A stretch of DNA of 64,000 bases from Mycolicibacterium porcinum. Lineage in GTDB: Bacteria; Actinomycetota; Actinomycetes; Mycobacteriales; Mycobacteriaceae. The stretch is from positions 1-64,000 of the forward strand of contig MSTD01000020.1 of assembly GCA_001942045.1 (NCBI GenBank), given 5' to 3'. A program made the position numbers and the translations under genes. Of the stretch, positions 48,461-56,647 are shown in pieces. How positions within the stretch are numbered: position 1 is the stretch's first letter; the number at the start of each line of letters is the position of its first letter. Under the pieces are notes generated by a model. The model ran no database searches, had not been told where the DNA came from, and saw only the letters and a program-made list of their open reading frames with translations.

Positions 48461-49237
48461 ATGACCCGGACATTCGAACTGGCCGTGTGTGCCGAGATGG
48501 TCTTCACCGACCTCGACATCATCGAGCGCGCCCGGCGGATCGCCGAACTCGGCTTCTCCGTGGAGATCTGGAGCTTCGACGACAAGGATCTCGACGCGCT
48601 GGCCGCAACCGGAGCCCGGTTCTCGTCGATGACCGGATATCTGCGCGGCGACCTCTACGACCCCGACGGCGCCCGAGAAGTGGTCCGGACCGCGGAGGCG
48701 GCGATCAAGGCCGCTGCGGTGCTTGGTGTTGCGCGCCTCGTCGTGCACCCTGGAGAACTGATCGAGGGGCGGGCCGCCCGCCCGCAGTACCGGGCCACGG
48801 GCGAGATGTGGCTGTCTGCATTGCGTGGGCTCGAAGCTCTCGGCGAACTCGGCGCCGATGCCGGTGTGACGTTCTGTCTGGAGAACCTCAACACGATCGT
48901 CGACCACCCCGGCGTTCCGCTGGCCCGCGCCAAGGACACCCTGGCGCTGATCGAGGCCGTCGACCATCCGAACGTCAAGATGATGCTCGACCTCTATCAC
49001 GCCCAGATCGGCGAGGGCAACCTCGTTGATCTGGTGCGCCGGGCCGGTTCGGCGATCGGCGAGATCCAGGTCGCCGATGTGCCGGGTCGTTTTGAGCCGG
49101 GGACCGGCGAGATCCACTATCCGGCTGTGGCAAAGGCGTTGCGGGACAGCGGCTATACCGGGCCGGTCGGCATGGAGGCCTACGCGTCCGGCGACAGCGC
49201 CGCCGCGTTGGAGGCCTTCCGCGCCGCGTTTTCCTGA
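48461..49237 (+). CDS. Hydroxypyruvate-isomerase-like TIM barrel
   Basis: A 258-residue xylose-isomerase-like barrel of the Hyi type: LAVCAEMVFTDLDIIERA, FCLENLNTIVDHPG, MMLDLYHAQIGEGNL and IGEIQVADVPGRFEPGTGEI. It would interconvert an aldose/ketose or tartronate-type pair. AAGGAGAAGGA precedes the ATG, so it is translated independently although it is 21 bases after the previous stop. It is last in the LacI-controlled operon and is followed at once by a long hairpin. Confidence 0.82.
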   Translation: MTRTFELAVCAEMVFTDLDIIERARRIAELGFSVEIWSFDDKDLDALAATGARFSSMTGYLRGDLYDPDGAREVVRTAEAAIKAAAVLGVARLVVHPGELIEGRAARPQYRATGEMWLSALRGLEALGELGADAGVTFCLENLNTIVDHPGVPLARAKDTLALIEAVDHPNVKMMLDLYHAQIGEGNLVDLVRRAGSAIGEIQVADVPGRFEPGTGEIHYPAVAKALRDSGYTGPVGMEAYASGDSAAALEAFRAAFS

Positions 49238-49241
49238 GCCG

Positions 49242-49300
49242 CCGAAACTACGCTTTGTGACGGAATTCGGCCCGAAACCCACCACAAACCGTAGTTTCGG
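49242..49300. terminator. Long hairpin ending the PhyH operon
   Basis: CCGAAACTACG (49242-49252) pairs perfectly with CGTAGTTTCGG (49290-49300). After one C/C mismatch, TTTGTG (49254-49259) pairs with CACAAA (49283-49288). It begins five bases after the stop of the isomerase gene. No U-tract follows. Confidence 0.55.
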
Positions 49301-49327
49301 AGCGGCCGGCCCGCGCACAATGGCGGG

Positions 49328-49837
49328 ATGTCCGAGGCATCCTTCCCGCACGGCAAATGGGGGCGTGACGACATCTCGCCGTTGTTCGAGCCGGTGTTCG
49401 CGTTCGCCGCATCCCCGTTCGGTTCGAAGGTGATCCGCGCGATCGTTCCGTTCGACCGACGGGTGGTCGACCGCACCAAGGGCCGTTTCTCGTTGTTCGG
49501 CCCGTTGTCGATGCCCGAACTGCTCTTGACCACCACCGGAAGGAAATCCGGCCTGCCGCGCACCTCCGTGCTCAGCTATGTCCACGAAGGCGACCGCCTG
49601 CTGGTGATGGGTAGCAATTTCGGCCAGCAACATCATCCGTCGTGGTCGACCAATCTGGTCGCCGAACCGCAGGCCTCCATATCGATGGCCGGGCAAGACA
49701 TCCCGGTTACAGCGACGTTGCTCACGGACGGCGAACGGGACGCGGCTCTACAGCGGTTTCTCGCCTACCCGATGTACCGGGCCTACCAGACCCGCACCGA
49801 CCGGGATCTGCGGGTGTTCGCGCTGACCCGTAGATAG
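49328..49837 (+). CDS. F420-type nitroreductase family protein (DUF385)
   Basis: A 169-residue split-beta-barrel protein of the mycobacterial deazaflavin (F420)-dependent nitroreductase family. The cofactor-binding stretch reads LLTTTGRKSGLPRTSVLSYV, then GDRLLVMGSNFGQQHHPSWS. It is related to Ddn, which reduces quinones and nitro compounds. It is a single gene between the two catabolic clusters, with no obvious link to either. Confidence 0.82.
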   Translation: MSEASFPHGKWGRDDISPLFEPVFAFAASPFGSKVIRAIVPFDRRVVDRTKGRFSLFGPLSMPELLLTTTGRKSGLPRTSVLSYVHEGDRLLVMGSNFGQQHHPSWSTNLVAEPQASISMAGQDIPVTATLLTDGERDAALQRFLAYPMYRAYQTRTDRDLRVFALTRR

Positions 49838-49883
49838 TGCAGCGCCCCGCCGGCGAGTGGCCGACGGGGCACTGGCCCGGTGA

Positions 49884-50699
49884 TCAGCGGCGGAGTTCGT
49901 GGCTGAGCGCCTCGAGTTCGTTGCCGCCGGCCATCTCCTGGGTCAGGGTCTCCAGTGAGATCTCGTCGTAGGTGCAGTCCAGTTTCTGCCGTCCACGGTT
50001 CAGCAGCACGAAGTGGTCACCCACCATGTGCGCGTGGTGCGGGTTGTGGGTGATGAAGATGACCCCGAACCCCTGCTCCTTGGCAGCGGTGATGTAGCGC
50101 AGCACCATGCCGGACTGCTTGACACCGAGAGCCGCCGTCGGCTCGTCGAGGATCAGCACCCGGGCCCCGAAGAAGATCGCCCGCGCGATCGCCACACACT
50201 GACGCTGGCCACCTGAGAGCGAGCCGATCGGCGCGTCGACATCGGGCAGGTCGATACCCATCTTGTGCAGCTCGGAAATGGTGGTCGCGCGCATCGCGGA
50301 AATATCCAGCGACGGCAGGATGCCCTTCTTGCGCAACTCGTTTCCGAGAAAGAAGTTGCGCCACACGGGCATCAGCGAAACCACTGCGAGGTCCTGGTAC
50401 ACGGTCGCGATTCCGGCCTTGAGCGAGTCTTTGGGCGAGTCGAACACCGTGGGCGTGCCGTCGATCAGCAACTCCCCCTCGGTGGGTTTGTGCAGGCCCG
50501 CGATGATCTTGATCAACGTGGACTTGCCCGCGCCGTTGTCGCCGAGCACGCCCGTCACCTCACCGGCACCGACTCGCAGGTTGATGTCCTTGAGCGCGAT
50601 GATGTTTCCGTAGCTCTTGCCGACGTGTTTGAGTTCGACCAGTGGCACCGCACCGCCCGACGGGGTCTCCGCGATCGGGGCTTCAGCAGTTGTGCTCAT
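49884..50699 (-). CDS. Sugar ABC importer, ATP-binding protein
   Basis: A 271-residue ATPase with one nucleotide-binding domain: Walker A GDNGAGKST (53-61), signature LSGGQRQCVAIARA and Walker B RVLILDEPTAALG. CUT2-type importers (RbsA, MglA) normally carry two fused domains of about 500 residues; this single-domain form resembles FrcA-type proteins. It is the last gene of the binding protein-permease-ATPase operon and follows the permease by four bases. Context with the iol operon suggests inositol uptake. Confidence 0.88.
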   Translation of the reverse strand: MSTTAEAPIAETPSGGAVPLVELKHVGKSYGNIIALKDINLRVGAGEVTGVLGDNGAGKSTLIKIIAGLHKPTEGELLIDGTPTVFDSPKDSLKAGIATVYQDLAVVSLMPVWRNFFLGNELRKKGILPSLDISAMRATTISELHKMGIDLPDVDAPIGSLSGGQRQCVAIARAIFFGARVLILDEPTAALGVKQSGMVLRYITAAKEQGFGVIFITHNPHHAHMVGDHFVLLNRGRQKLDCTYDEISLETLTQEMAGGNELEALSHELRR

Positions 50700-50703
50700 C
50701 TAC

Positions 50704-51762
50704 TTACCTTTTCGCTGCGTAGTTACGGACGACATTGTTGGCGATCACCGCGAACAGCAGCATCCCGCCGAGGAAGAACTTGAACCAGTCCGGGTTCCAC
50801 CCGGCGTAGACGATGCCCTGGTTGGTCATGCCGAAGATGAAGGCACCGATCAGGGTTCCGATCGCGGTGCCGTAGCCACCGGTGAGCAGGCATCCGCCGA
50901 CCACCGCGGCGATGATGTAGAAGAACTCGTTGCCGATGCCCTGGCCGGACTGCACGGTGTTGAACGCGAACAGCAGGTGCATGCCGACGAACCAGGCGCA
51001 GAAGCTGACCACCATGAACAGGCCGATCTTCACCTTCATCACCGGTACACCGACGGCGCGGGCGCTGTCCTGGTTGCCGCCGACGGCGAAGATCCAGTTG
51101 CCGATCTTCGTCTTGAACAGCACGTAGGTGGCGATGACGACGAACAGGATCCACCACACCACGGTGATGCGCACCGACACCCCGAGAATGTTGAACGACG
51201 ACGCGAAAACTGCTCGGCCGGAATCGAATCCCTCCATATCCGACACGCTCGGGGTGGCGACCTGACCGGACAGCAGCTTGGTCACCGCGAGGTTGATGCC
51301 GGCGAGCATGAAGAACGTGCTCAGTGTGATGAGGAACGACGGGATCTTGGTCTTCATCACCATGTAGCCGTTGAAGAAGCCGACCGCCAGCGCCATCACC
51401 AGCGCCAGAACCGCACCCGTCCACAGATTCAGGTGCAGGTTGTACGACAGCATCGAGGCGGACAGCGAAGCCGTGGTGACGGCGACGCCTGAGGACAGGT
51501 CGAACTCACCGCCGATCATCAGCACGCCGACCCCGACGGCCATGATGCCGATCGTCGAGCTGGCATAGAGCACGGTGGCCAGGGCTTCCGGGGTCCGGAA
51601 GGGCGGGGCGACGATCAGGAAGAGTACGAAGATGCCGATCGCACCGATCGCCGCCCCCATCTCGGGGCGAATCAGCAAGCGCTGCAGCTTGTTCTGTTCC
51701 TTGACTCGCTCGTCACGGATTACTTTGTGCGTTTCGAGATTGAGGTCTGCCTGGGTACTCAT
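50704..51762 (-). CDS. Sugar ABC importer, permease
   Basis: A 352-residue membrane protein of the RbsC/CUT2 type with about eight to ten membrane segments. They include IGAIGIFVLFLIVAPPF, LMIGGEFDLSSGVAVTTASL and GNEFFYIIAAVVGGCLLTGG; the last two are family signatures. The ATG at 51762 starts a short cytoplasmic arm (MSTQADLNLETHKVIRDERV) and lies two bases after the stop of the binding-protein gene. A longer frame upstream shadows that gene. It forms the channel of the inferred inositol importer. Confidence 0.9.
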   Translation of the reverse strand: MSTQADLNLETHKVIRDERVKEQNKLQRLLIRPEMGAAIGAIGIFVLFLIVAPPFRTPEALATVLYASSTIGIMAVGVGVLMIGGEFDLSSGVAVTTASLSASMLSYNLHLNLWTGAVLALVMALAVGFFNGYMVMKTKIPSFLITLSTFFMLAGINLAVTKLLSGQVATPSVSDMEGFDSGRAVFASSFNILGVSVRITVVWWILFVVIATYVLFKTKIGNWIFAVGGNQDSARAVGVPVMKVKIGLFMVVSFCAWFVGMHLLFAFNTVQSGQGIGNEFFYIIAAVVGGCLLTGGYGTAIGTLIGAFIFGMTNQGIVYAGWNPDWFKFFLGGMLLFAVIANNVVRNYAAKR

Positions 51763-51764
51763 GG

Positions 51765-52751
51765 CTAGCGCGTCCCGTTCTTCGCGTATTCGGCAACCGA
51801 GTCGATGTTCGTCTTGTCGATGAACGACGGACCGGTCAGGGTCGGCTGATTGCCGCCGATGACGTTGCCGTTGTTGAGGTAGAGCCACAGTGAGTCGACG
51901 GCGAGGTAACCCTGCAGGAACGGCTGCTGGTCGACGGCCCACTGGACGTCACCGTTCTTGATCGCGTCGGCCAGTGCGGCATTGGTGTCGAACGTGCCGA
52001 CCTTCGCCGAGCTGCCCGAATTGCGTATCGACTGCACGGCGGTCGGCGCGAACGGCGCACCGAGCGTCACCACATAGTCGATTGACCGGTCCTGCTGCAG
52101 CTTGGCGGTGATGGTCGACTCGACCGACGGCATGTCCTTGCCGTTGACGTTGAGCGTCTCGGTCGCGGGGAAGGTGTTCTTGACGCCGGCGCAGCGGGCC
52201 TCGAGGTCGACGTGGCCTTGTTCCTGGATCACACACAGGACCTTCTTGGCGCCTTCTTCGGTGAGTCGCCGGCCGGCTTCCTGTCCGGCGATGTAGCCGT
52301 CCTGACCGAAGTACTCCTTGACGCCGATCTTCTGCCAGGCATCGAGACCGGCGTTGAACGCTACCGTGGGAATGCCTTTGCCCGTGGCGTTTTCGATGGC
52401 GGCCTTCATGGCGTCCGGCTTGGCCAGCGTCACCGCAATGCCCTGCACACCGCTGTCGACTGCCGTCTGGACCAGGTTGGCCTGATTGGGCGCCTCGGGA
52501 TCGGAGGAGTACCGCAGCTCGATGTTGTCCTTCTTCGCCGCAGTCTCGGCGCCCTTGCGGACCAGGTCCCAGAAGGAGTCACCCGGCACCTCGTGGGTGA
52601 TCATCGCGATGGTGGCCCGCGGAGTGTCGACGGTGCCGCCGCCCATTCCGCCACCGTTGCTCCGCGGTTTTCCACCGGTGCTGGAGCACGCGGCGGCGCC
52701 CATCACCAGCACACCCGCCGCAGCTATCACCGCGAGCCGACTGAACCTCAT
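51765..52751 (-). CDS. Sugar ABC importer, substrate-binding lipoprotein
   Basis: A 328-residue periplasmic-binding-type lipoprotein. The signal has a lipobox (GAAAC, Cys22). The mature part has the type I sugar-binding fold: IAMITHEVPGDSFWDLVRKG, GIAVTLAKPDAMKAAIENA and GTFDTNAALADAIKNG. A strong Shine-Dalgarno (AAGGAG) precedes the ATG. It is first in the importer operon. An iol-type operator lies 97 bases upstream, in line with an inositol or related ligand; the ligand itself is inferred from context. Confidence 0.88.
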   Translation of the reverse strand: MRFSRLAVIAAAGVLVMGAAACSSTGGKPRSNGGGMGGGTVDTPRATIAMITHEVPGDSFWDLVRKGAETAAKKDNIELRYSSDPEAPNQANLVQTAVDSGVQGIAVTLAKPDAMKAAIENATGKGIPTVAFNAGLDAWQKIGVKEYFGQDGYIAGQEAGRRLTEEGAKKVLCVIQEQGHVDLEARCAGVKNTFPATETLNVNGKDMPSVESTITAKLQQDRSIDYVVTLGAPFAPTAVQSIRNSGSSAKVGTFDTNAALADAIKNGDVQWAVDQQPFLQGYLAVDSLWLYLNNGNVIGGNQPTLTGPSFIDKTNIDSVAEYAKNGTR

Positions 52752-52847
52752 TGTTTCTCCTTGCCATCGACGTCGCCGCGGTGCTTAAGCGTCTGACTGA
52801 CAAGCGACACGGCCTCGCAGTCGATGTAATACCGCTCACATTCGAAA

Positions 52848-52869
52848 GTCAAGACTTTGTTCGGACATT
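52848..52869 (-). promoter_or_regulatory. Inositol-regulon operator, importer side
   Basis: A 22-base element identical to the one at 53788-53809. Its core is TGTTCGGACA, a near-perfect dyad (TGTYCGRACA). Read toward the importer it ends in TTGAC, which may serve as the -35 element (TTGACT), and lies 97 bases before the start codon. Binding by the adjacent GntR regulator would block or modulate the promoter. Confidence 0.7.
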
Positions 52870-52891
52870 AGGACCGCATATCAAACGTAAG

Positions 52892-52917
52892 TGCGGCACC
52901 GGAGAACCGGTGCCGCA
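52892..52917 (-). terminator. Terminator of the gntR gene
   Basis: TGCGGCACCGG and CCGGTGCCGCA form a perfect 11-bp stem with an AGAA loop. It lies about 50 bases after the gntR stop and before the importer operator, followed on the minus strand by CTTACGTTTG. It separates gntR from the importer operon. Confidence 0.8.
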
Positions 52918-52967
52918 GGGCGAACAGGTGACGAAAGAGTCAGGGAGAGAACCAGTTCGGCGATTCC

Positions 52968-53705
52968 CTAGCGATCCACGAGGGTGGTGTCGAAGTAGTA
53001 GCGCGAGGCGCGGTACACGTGACTGCCGTACTCCACGATGCGTCCCGAATCGTCGAATGCCGTCCGTTCCATCACCAGCAGCGGAGCCTTGGGCTTCTCG
53101 TCGAGCAGCCGCGCCTCGTCCCGACTGGCCGCCCTGGCCCCGATCCGCTGCCGGGCCAGCCTGATGTGGACACCGCGGGAACGAAGAGACCGGTACAGGC
53201 CCGACTGTTCCAACTGCTCCTCGTCGGGCGCGAGGGCGGCGGGCAGGTAGTTGGTCATCACGGCCAACGGCTGGCCGTTCGACGTACGCAGCCGGCGCAT
53301 CGTCGCAACCTCGCTGCCCGGCTGGACGTTCAACCATCCCGCGACCTCGTCGGAAGCCGGCCCGATCGAGTACTCGAGCACCTTCGTGGCCGGTTCCTGA
53401 CCTGCGCGGGCCAGATCGTCATACAAACTGGTGAGCTCGACGGGGCGGTGCACTGGGGTCTGGACCACCTGCGTGCCGACGCCGCGCTTGCGAACCAACA
53501 GACCCTTGTCGACGAGTTCCTGGATGGCGCGCCGGGTGGTCGGCCGAGACAGGTTGAGCCGGCTGGCCAGAGCGAGCTCGTTCTCGAACCGGTCCCCCGG
53601 CTTGAGCTGTCCGTCCAGGATCGCCTTCTCGAAAACCTGGGCGACCTGGAAGTACAGCGGCACCGGGCTCGAACGGTCGAGCTCGACGGACAGCGTCGGG
53701 GTCAC
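52968..53705 (-). CDS. GntR-family regulator (HutC/UTRA type) of inositol genes
   Basis: A 245-residue regulator. The N-terminal winged helix reads LYFQVAQVFEKAILDGQLKP, GDRFENELALASRLNLSRPT, TRRAIQELVDKGLLVRKRG. A UTRA effector domain follows (ATMRRLRTSNGQPLAVMTNYLP). GTG at 53705 follows GGAG at five bases and is preferred to a GTG at 53732. It lies between the importer operon and the iolC operon, and a 22-bp element occurs at both of their promoters. One copy (53788-53809) is also 83 bases upstream of gntR itself, so autoregulation is possible. It corresponds in role to IolR of Corynebacterium. Confidence 0.87.
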   Translation of the reverse strand: MTPTLSVELDRSSPVPLYFQVAQVFEKAILDGQLKPGDRFENELALASRLNLSRPTTRRAIQELVDKGLLVRKRGVGTQVVQTPVHRPVELTSLYDDLARAGQEPATKVLEYSIGPASDEVAGWLNVQPGSEVATMRRLRTSNGQPLAVMTNYLPAALAPDEEQLEQSGLYRSLRSRGVHIRLARQRIGARAASRDEARLLDEKPKAPLLVMERTAFDDSGRIVEYGSHVYRASRYYFDTTLVDR

Positions 53706-53787
53706 TCTCGCTCCGATCCTCGTGTGGTCCACGCCCGGTTTGCGCGGGGCGGATTCTCAGCGTACCTGCCTAATGACTGAAAGTAAG

Positions 53788-53809
53788 AATGTCCGAACAA
53801 AGTCTTGAC
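53788..53809 (+). promoter_or_regulatory. Inositol-regulon operator, iolC side
   Basis: An exact 22-base copy of the element at 52848-52869, in the same orientation relative to transcription. The core is TGTCCGAACA and a TTGACA (53805-53810) overlaps its end. It lies 101 bases before the iolC start. No clear -10 hexamer follows at 17-18 bases. Confidence 0.7.
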
Positions 53810-53910
53810 ACGAGACCGTGACGGAGAGCACTCTCGACAGCGAGAGCGCAGCACTCGCCACCGCTCGAATTCATGCCTACTCGCATACGCACCGCATACG
53901 GGAGTCAACC

Positions 53911-54888
53911 GTGACAGATACCGCCAACAAGGCATTCGATGTCCTTGCCATCGGGCGCAGCGGAGTCGACGTCTATCCCCTGCAGATCGGCGTTGGCCTG
54001 GAGGAGGTCACGTCGTTCGGCAAGTTCCTGGGCGGCAGCGCCGCGAATGTCGCGGTCGCAGCGGCGCGTCTGGGCAATCGCAGCGCACTGATCTCAGGGG
54101 TCGGGGATGATCCATTCGGCCGGTACGTGCGCAACGAACTCGCCGCCCTCGGCGTCGACAACCGCTTCGTCACCACCCACGGCGAGTTCCCCACACCGGT
54201 GACGTTCTGCGAGATCTTCCCACCCGACGATTTCCCGCTGTACTTCTACCGCAAGCCGTCGGCGCCCGATCTGCAGATCCGCCCCGACGAGATCGACGCC
54301 GAAGCCGTGCGCAGCGCCCGGCTGTATTGGTCGACGGTCACCGGATTGTCCGAGGAGCCCAGCCGCGCAGCGCATTTTGCCGCCTGGCAGATCCGGGGGC
54401 GAGCACCGCTGACCGTCCTCGATCTCGACTACCGGCCGATGTTCTGGGAGACCCCGGCCGCGGCCACCGAACAGGTTCAGCGCGCACTTCAGCACGTCAC
54501 CGTGGCAGTGGGCAACCGCGAGGAATGTGAGATCGCGGTCGGTGAGACCAACCCGCACAAGGCTGCCGACGCCCTGCTCGACCTCGGCGTGGAGCTGGCG
54601 ATCGTCAAACAAGGGCCGCGCGGCGTGCTGGGCAAGACCAAGCAGAGTGCGGTCACCGTACCGCCCAACGAAGTCGATGTGGTGAACGGCCTCGGTGCTG
54701 GAGATGCCTTCGGCGGCAGCCTCATTCACGGTCTTTTGCACAACTGGCCGCTGGAGAAGACCTTGCGCTACGCCAATGCCGCCGGGGCCATCGTCGCCTC
54801 CAGGCTCGAATGCTCGACCGCGATGCCGACCGCCGCGGAGGTGGCCGCCCTCGCCGACCAAACCGCCGTGGAGGCCGTCAATGTCTAG
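53911..54888 (+). CDS. iolC: 5-dehydro-2-deoxygluconokinase
   Basis: A 325-residue PfkB kinase of the IolC group. The N-terminus reads FDVLAIGRSGVDVYPLQIG, with GGSAANVAVAAARLG and the C-terminal NGLGAGDAFGGSLIHGLL carrying the catalytic Asp. It phosphorylates 2-deoxy-5-keto-gluconate in inositol breakdown. GTG at 53911 follows GGGAG at six bases; the earlier ATG at 53818 would place the start inside the promoter region next to the operator. The stop overlaps the next gene by eight bases. It leads the iol operon. Confidence 0.88.
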   Translation: MTDTANKAFDVLAIGRSGVDVYPLQIGVGLEEVTSFGKFLGGSAANVAVAAARLGNRSALISGVGDDPFGRYVRNELAALGVDNRFVTTHGEFPTPVTFCEIFPPDDFPLYFYRKPSAPDLQIRPDEIDAEAVRSARLYWSTVTGLSEEPSRAAHFAAWQIRGRAPLTVLDLDYRPMFWETPAAATEQVQRALQHVTVAVGNREECEIAVGETNPHKAADALLDLGVELAIVKQGPRGVLGKTKQSAVTVPPNEVDVVNGLGAGDAFGGSLIHGLLHNWPLEKTLRYANAAGAIVASRLECSTAMPTAAEVAALADQTAVEAVNV

Positions 54889-55765
54889 ACCCACCGTGTG
54901 CACGGACTACGCCGCGATCACCGAACTCCGGGCGTCCGAGCCCGGCACGATCGCCGCGGCCTGGCAGCACCGCACCACCCGGCCCACCGTACGGGGTGAC
55001 GGCAAGCTCATGATCGTCGCGGCCGATCATCCGGCCCGCGGCGCGCTCGCCGTCGGATCCCGGCCCACCGCCATGAACAGCCGCACCGACCTGCTCGACC
55101 GGCTGTGCACGGCCCTCGCCGACCCCGGGGTCGACGGCGTGCTGGCCACCGCCGACATTCTCGACGACCTGCTGCTGCTCGGCGCGCTGGAGGACAAGGT
55201 GGTGTTCTCCTCCTTCAACCGAGGCGGGCTGGCCGGGTCGTCCTTCGAACTCGACGACCGGATGACGGGCGCCACCGCGGCATCGACGGCTGCGGCCCGC
55301 ATGAACGGCGGAAAGATGTTGTGCCGCATCGACCTCGACGATCCCGGGACGGTGTCCACGCTGGCGTCGTGCGCCCAGGCGGTCGACGCGCTCGCCGCAC
55401 ACGGCCTAATCGCCATGCTGGAGCCGTTCATGTCCAGCCGGGTCGACGGCAAGGTCCGCAACGACCTGTCCCCCGACGCGGTGATCAAGTCCGTACACAT
55501 CAGCCAGGGGCTCGGGTCGACCTCGGCATACACCTGGATGAAGCTTCCGGTCGTCGACGAGATGGATCGGGTGATGGAGTCGACCACCATGCCCACGCTG
55601 CTGCTGGGCGGTGACCCCACCGATCCCGACGCGGCGTTCGCAACCTGGGAGAAAGCGCTGACCCTGCCGTCGGTACGGGGCCTGATCGTGGGACGAACTC
55701 TGTTGTACCCGCCCGACGACGACGTCCGCTCAGCGGTGGCGACCGCGGTGAAGTTGGTGAGGTGA
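54881..55765 (+). CDS. Class I aldolase-like barrel (Cgl0158 family)
   Basis: A 294-residue protein resembling the deoxyribose-phosphate/class I aldolase-like family typified by Cgl0158 of Corynebacterium. It has LMIVAADHPARGALAVGSRP, a DGVLATADILDDLLLL strand, KVVFSSFNRGGLAG and LLLGGDPTDPDAAFATWEKAL. It occupies the same place after iolC in corynebacterial iol clusters. It may cleave the phosphorylated 2-deoxy-5-keto-gluconate (the IolJ step); that assignment is inferred. The ATG lies inside the end of iolC. Confidence 0.78.
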   Translation: MSRPTVCTDYAAITELRASEPGTIAAAWQHRTTRPTVRGDGKLMIVAADHPARGALAVGSRPTAMNSRTDLLDRLCTALADPGVDGVLATADILDDLLLLGALEDKVVFSSFNRGGLAGSSFELDDRMTGATAASTAAARMNGGKMLCRIDLDDPGTVSTLASCAQAVDALAAHGLIAMLEPFMSSRVDGKVRNDLSPDAVIKSVHISQGLGSTSAYTWMKLPVVDEMDRVMESTTMPTLLLGGDPTDPDAAFATWEKALTLPSVRGLIVGRTLLYPPDDDVRSAVATAVKLVR

Positions 55766-55767
55766 CC

Positions 55768-56643
55768 ATGCATTCCAAGTGGTACATCCCAGCTCGCAGC
55801 GCCGAACTGCCGTTCACCGTCGAGGTCACCCCGGAATCCGCGGGGTGGGCCGAATCCTCGTTGCGGGTACTGGAATTGGATGACAGCCAGTCAGCGGAAC
55901 TGCACACCGGCCATACCGAGGTCATGATCATTCCGCTGACCGGTGGCGGCACAGTCGAATGCGACGGGGAAACCTTCGAGCTCTCCCCGCGGTCCTCGGT
56001 GTTCGACGGCCCCGCGGACATGGTCTATCTCGGCATCGGACAGGAATACCGGCTCTCCGGTGCGGGCCGCTTCGCGATCTGCGGGGCCCGTGCGTCGCGG
56101 TCATTTCCGAACCGACGGCGCGCCGCCGCCGACGTCCCCGTCGAACTTCGCGGTGCCGGCAACTGCAGCCGCCAGGTCCACAACTTCGGTACCGCCACCA
56201 CGTTCGAGGCCGACTCGCTGATCGCGTGCGAGGTCATCACCCCGGGCGGCAACTGGTCGAGCTATCCGGCGCACAAACATGACGAGAACACCGAGGTGGA
56301 GACCCAGCTGGAAGAGATCTACTACTTCGAGATCGCCGACAGCCCCGCCGGCACACCGGGATTCGGGTATCACCGGGTCTACGGCACCCCGGAACGACCC
56401 ATCGAGGTGCTGGAGGAAGTCCGCACCGGCGACGTCGTGCTGGTGCCGCACGGCTATCACGGACCGTCGATCGCGGCACCGGGCCACCACATGTATTACC
56501 TCAACGTCATGGCCGGGTCCGGCCCCGACCGGGCCTGGCTGATCTGTGACGACCCGAACCACACCTGGCTGCGGGGCAGCTGGGAACACCAGGAAATCGA
56601 TCGCCGGCTGCCGTTCGGCGCCGGCCCACGCGAAGGAGCCTGA
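55768..56643 (+). CDS. iolB: 5-deoxy-glucuronate isomerase
   Basis: A 291-residue IolB of the bicupin KduI/IolB family. The metal-binding cupin segment is YPAHKHDENTEVETQLEEIY, with PHGYHGPSIAAPGHHMYYLN. It isomerises 5-deoxy-glucuronate to 2-deoxy-5-keto-gluconate. The ATG at 55768 follows GAGG at five bases; a GTG at 55762 overlapping the previous stop is an alternative. iolD starts four bases after its stop. Confidence 0.92.
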   Translation: MHSKWYIPARSAELPFTVEVTPESAGWAESSLRVLELDDSQSAELHTGHTEVMIIPLTGGGTVECDGETFELSPRSSVFDGPADMVYLGIGQEYRLSGAGRFAICGARASRSFPNRRRAAADVPVELRGAGNCSRQVHNFGTATTFEADSLIACEVITPGGNWSSYPAHKHDENTEVETQLEEIYYFEIADSPAGTPGFGYHRVYGTPERPIEVLEEVRTGDVVLVPHGYHGPSIAAPGHHMYYLNVMAGSGPDRAWLICDDPNHTWLRGSWEHQEIDRRLPFGAGPREGA

Positions 56644-56647
56644 TCCC

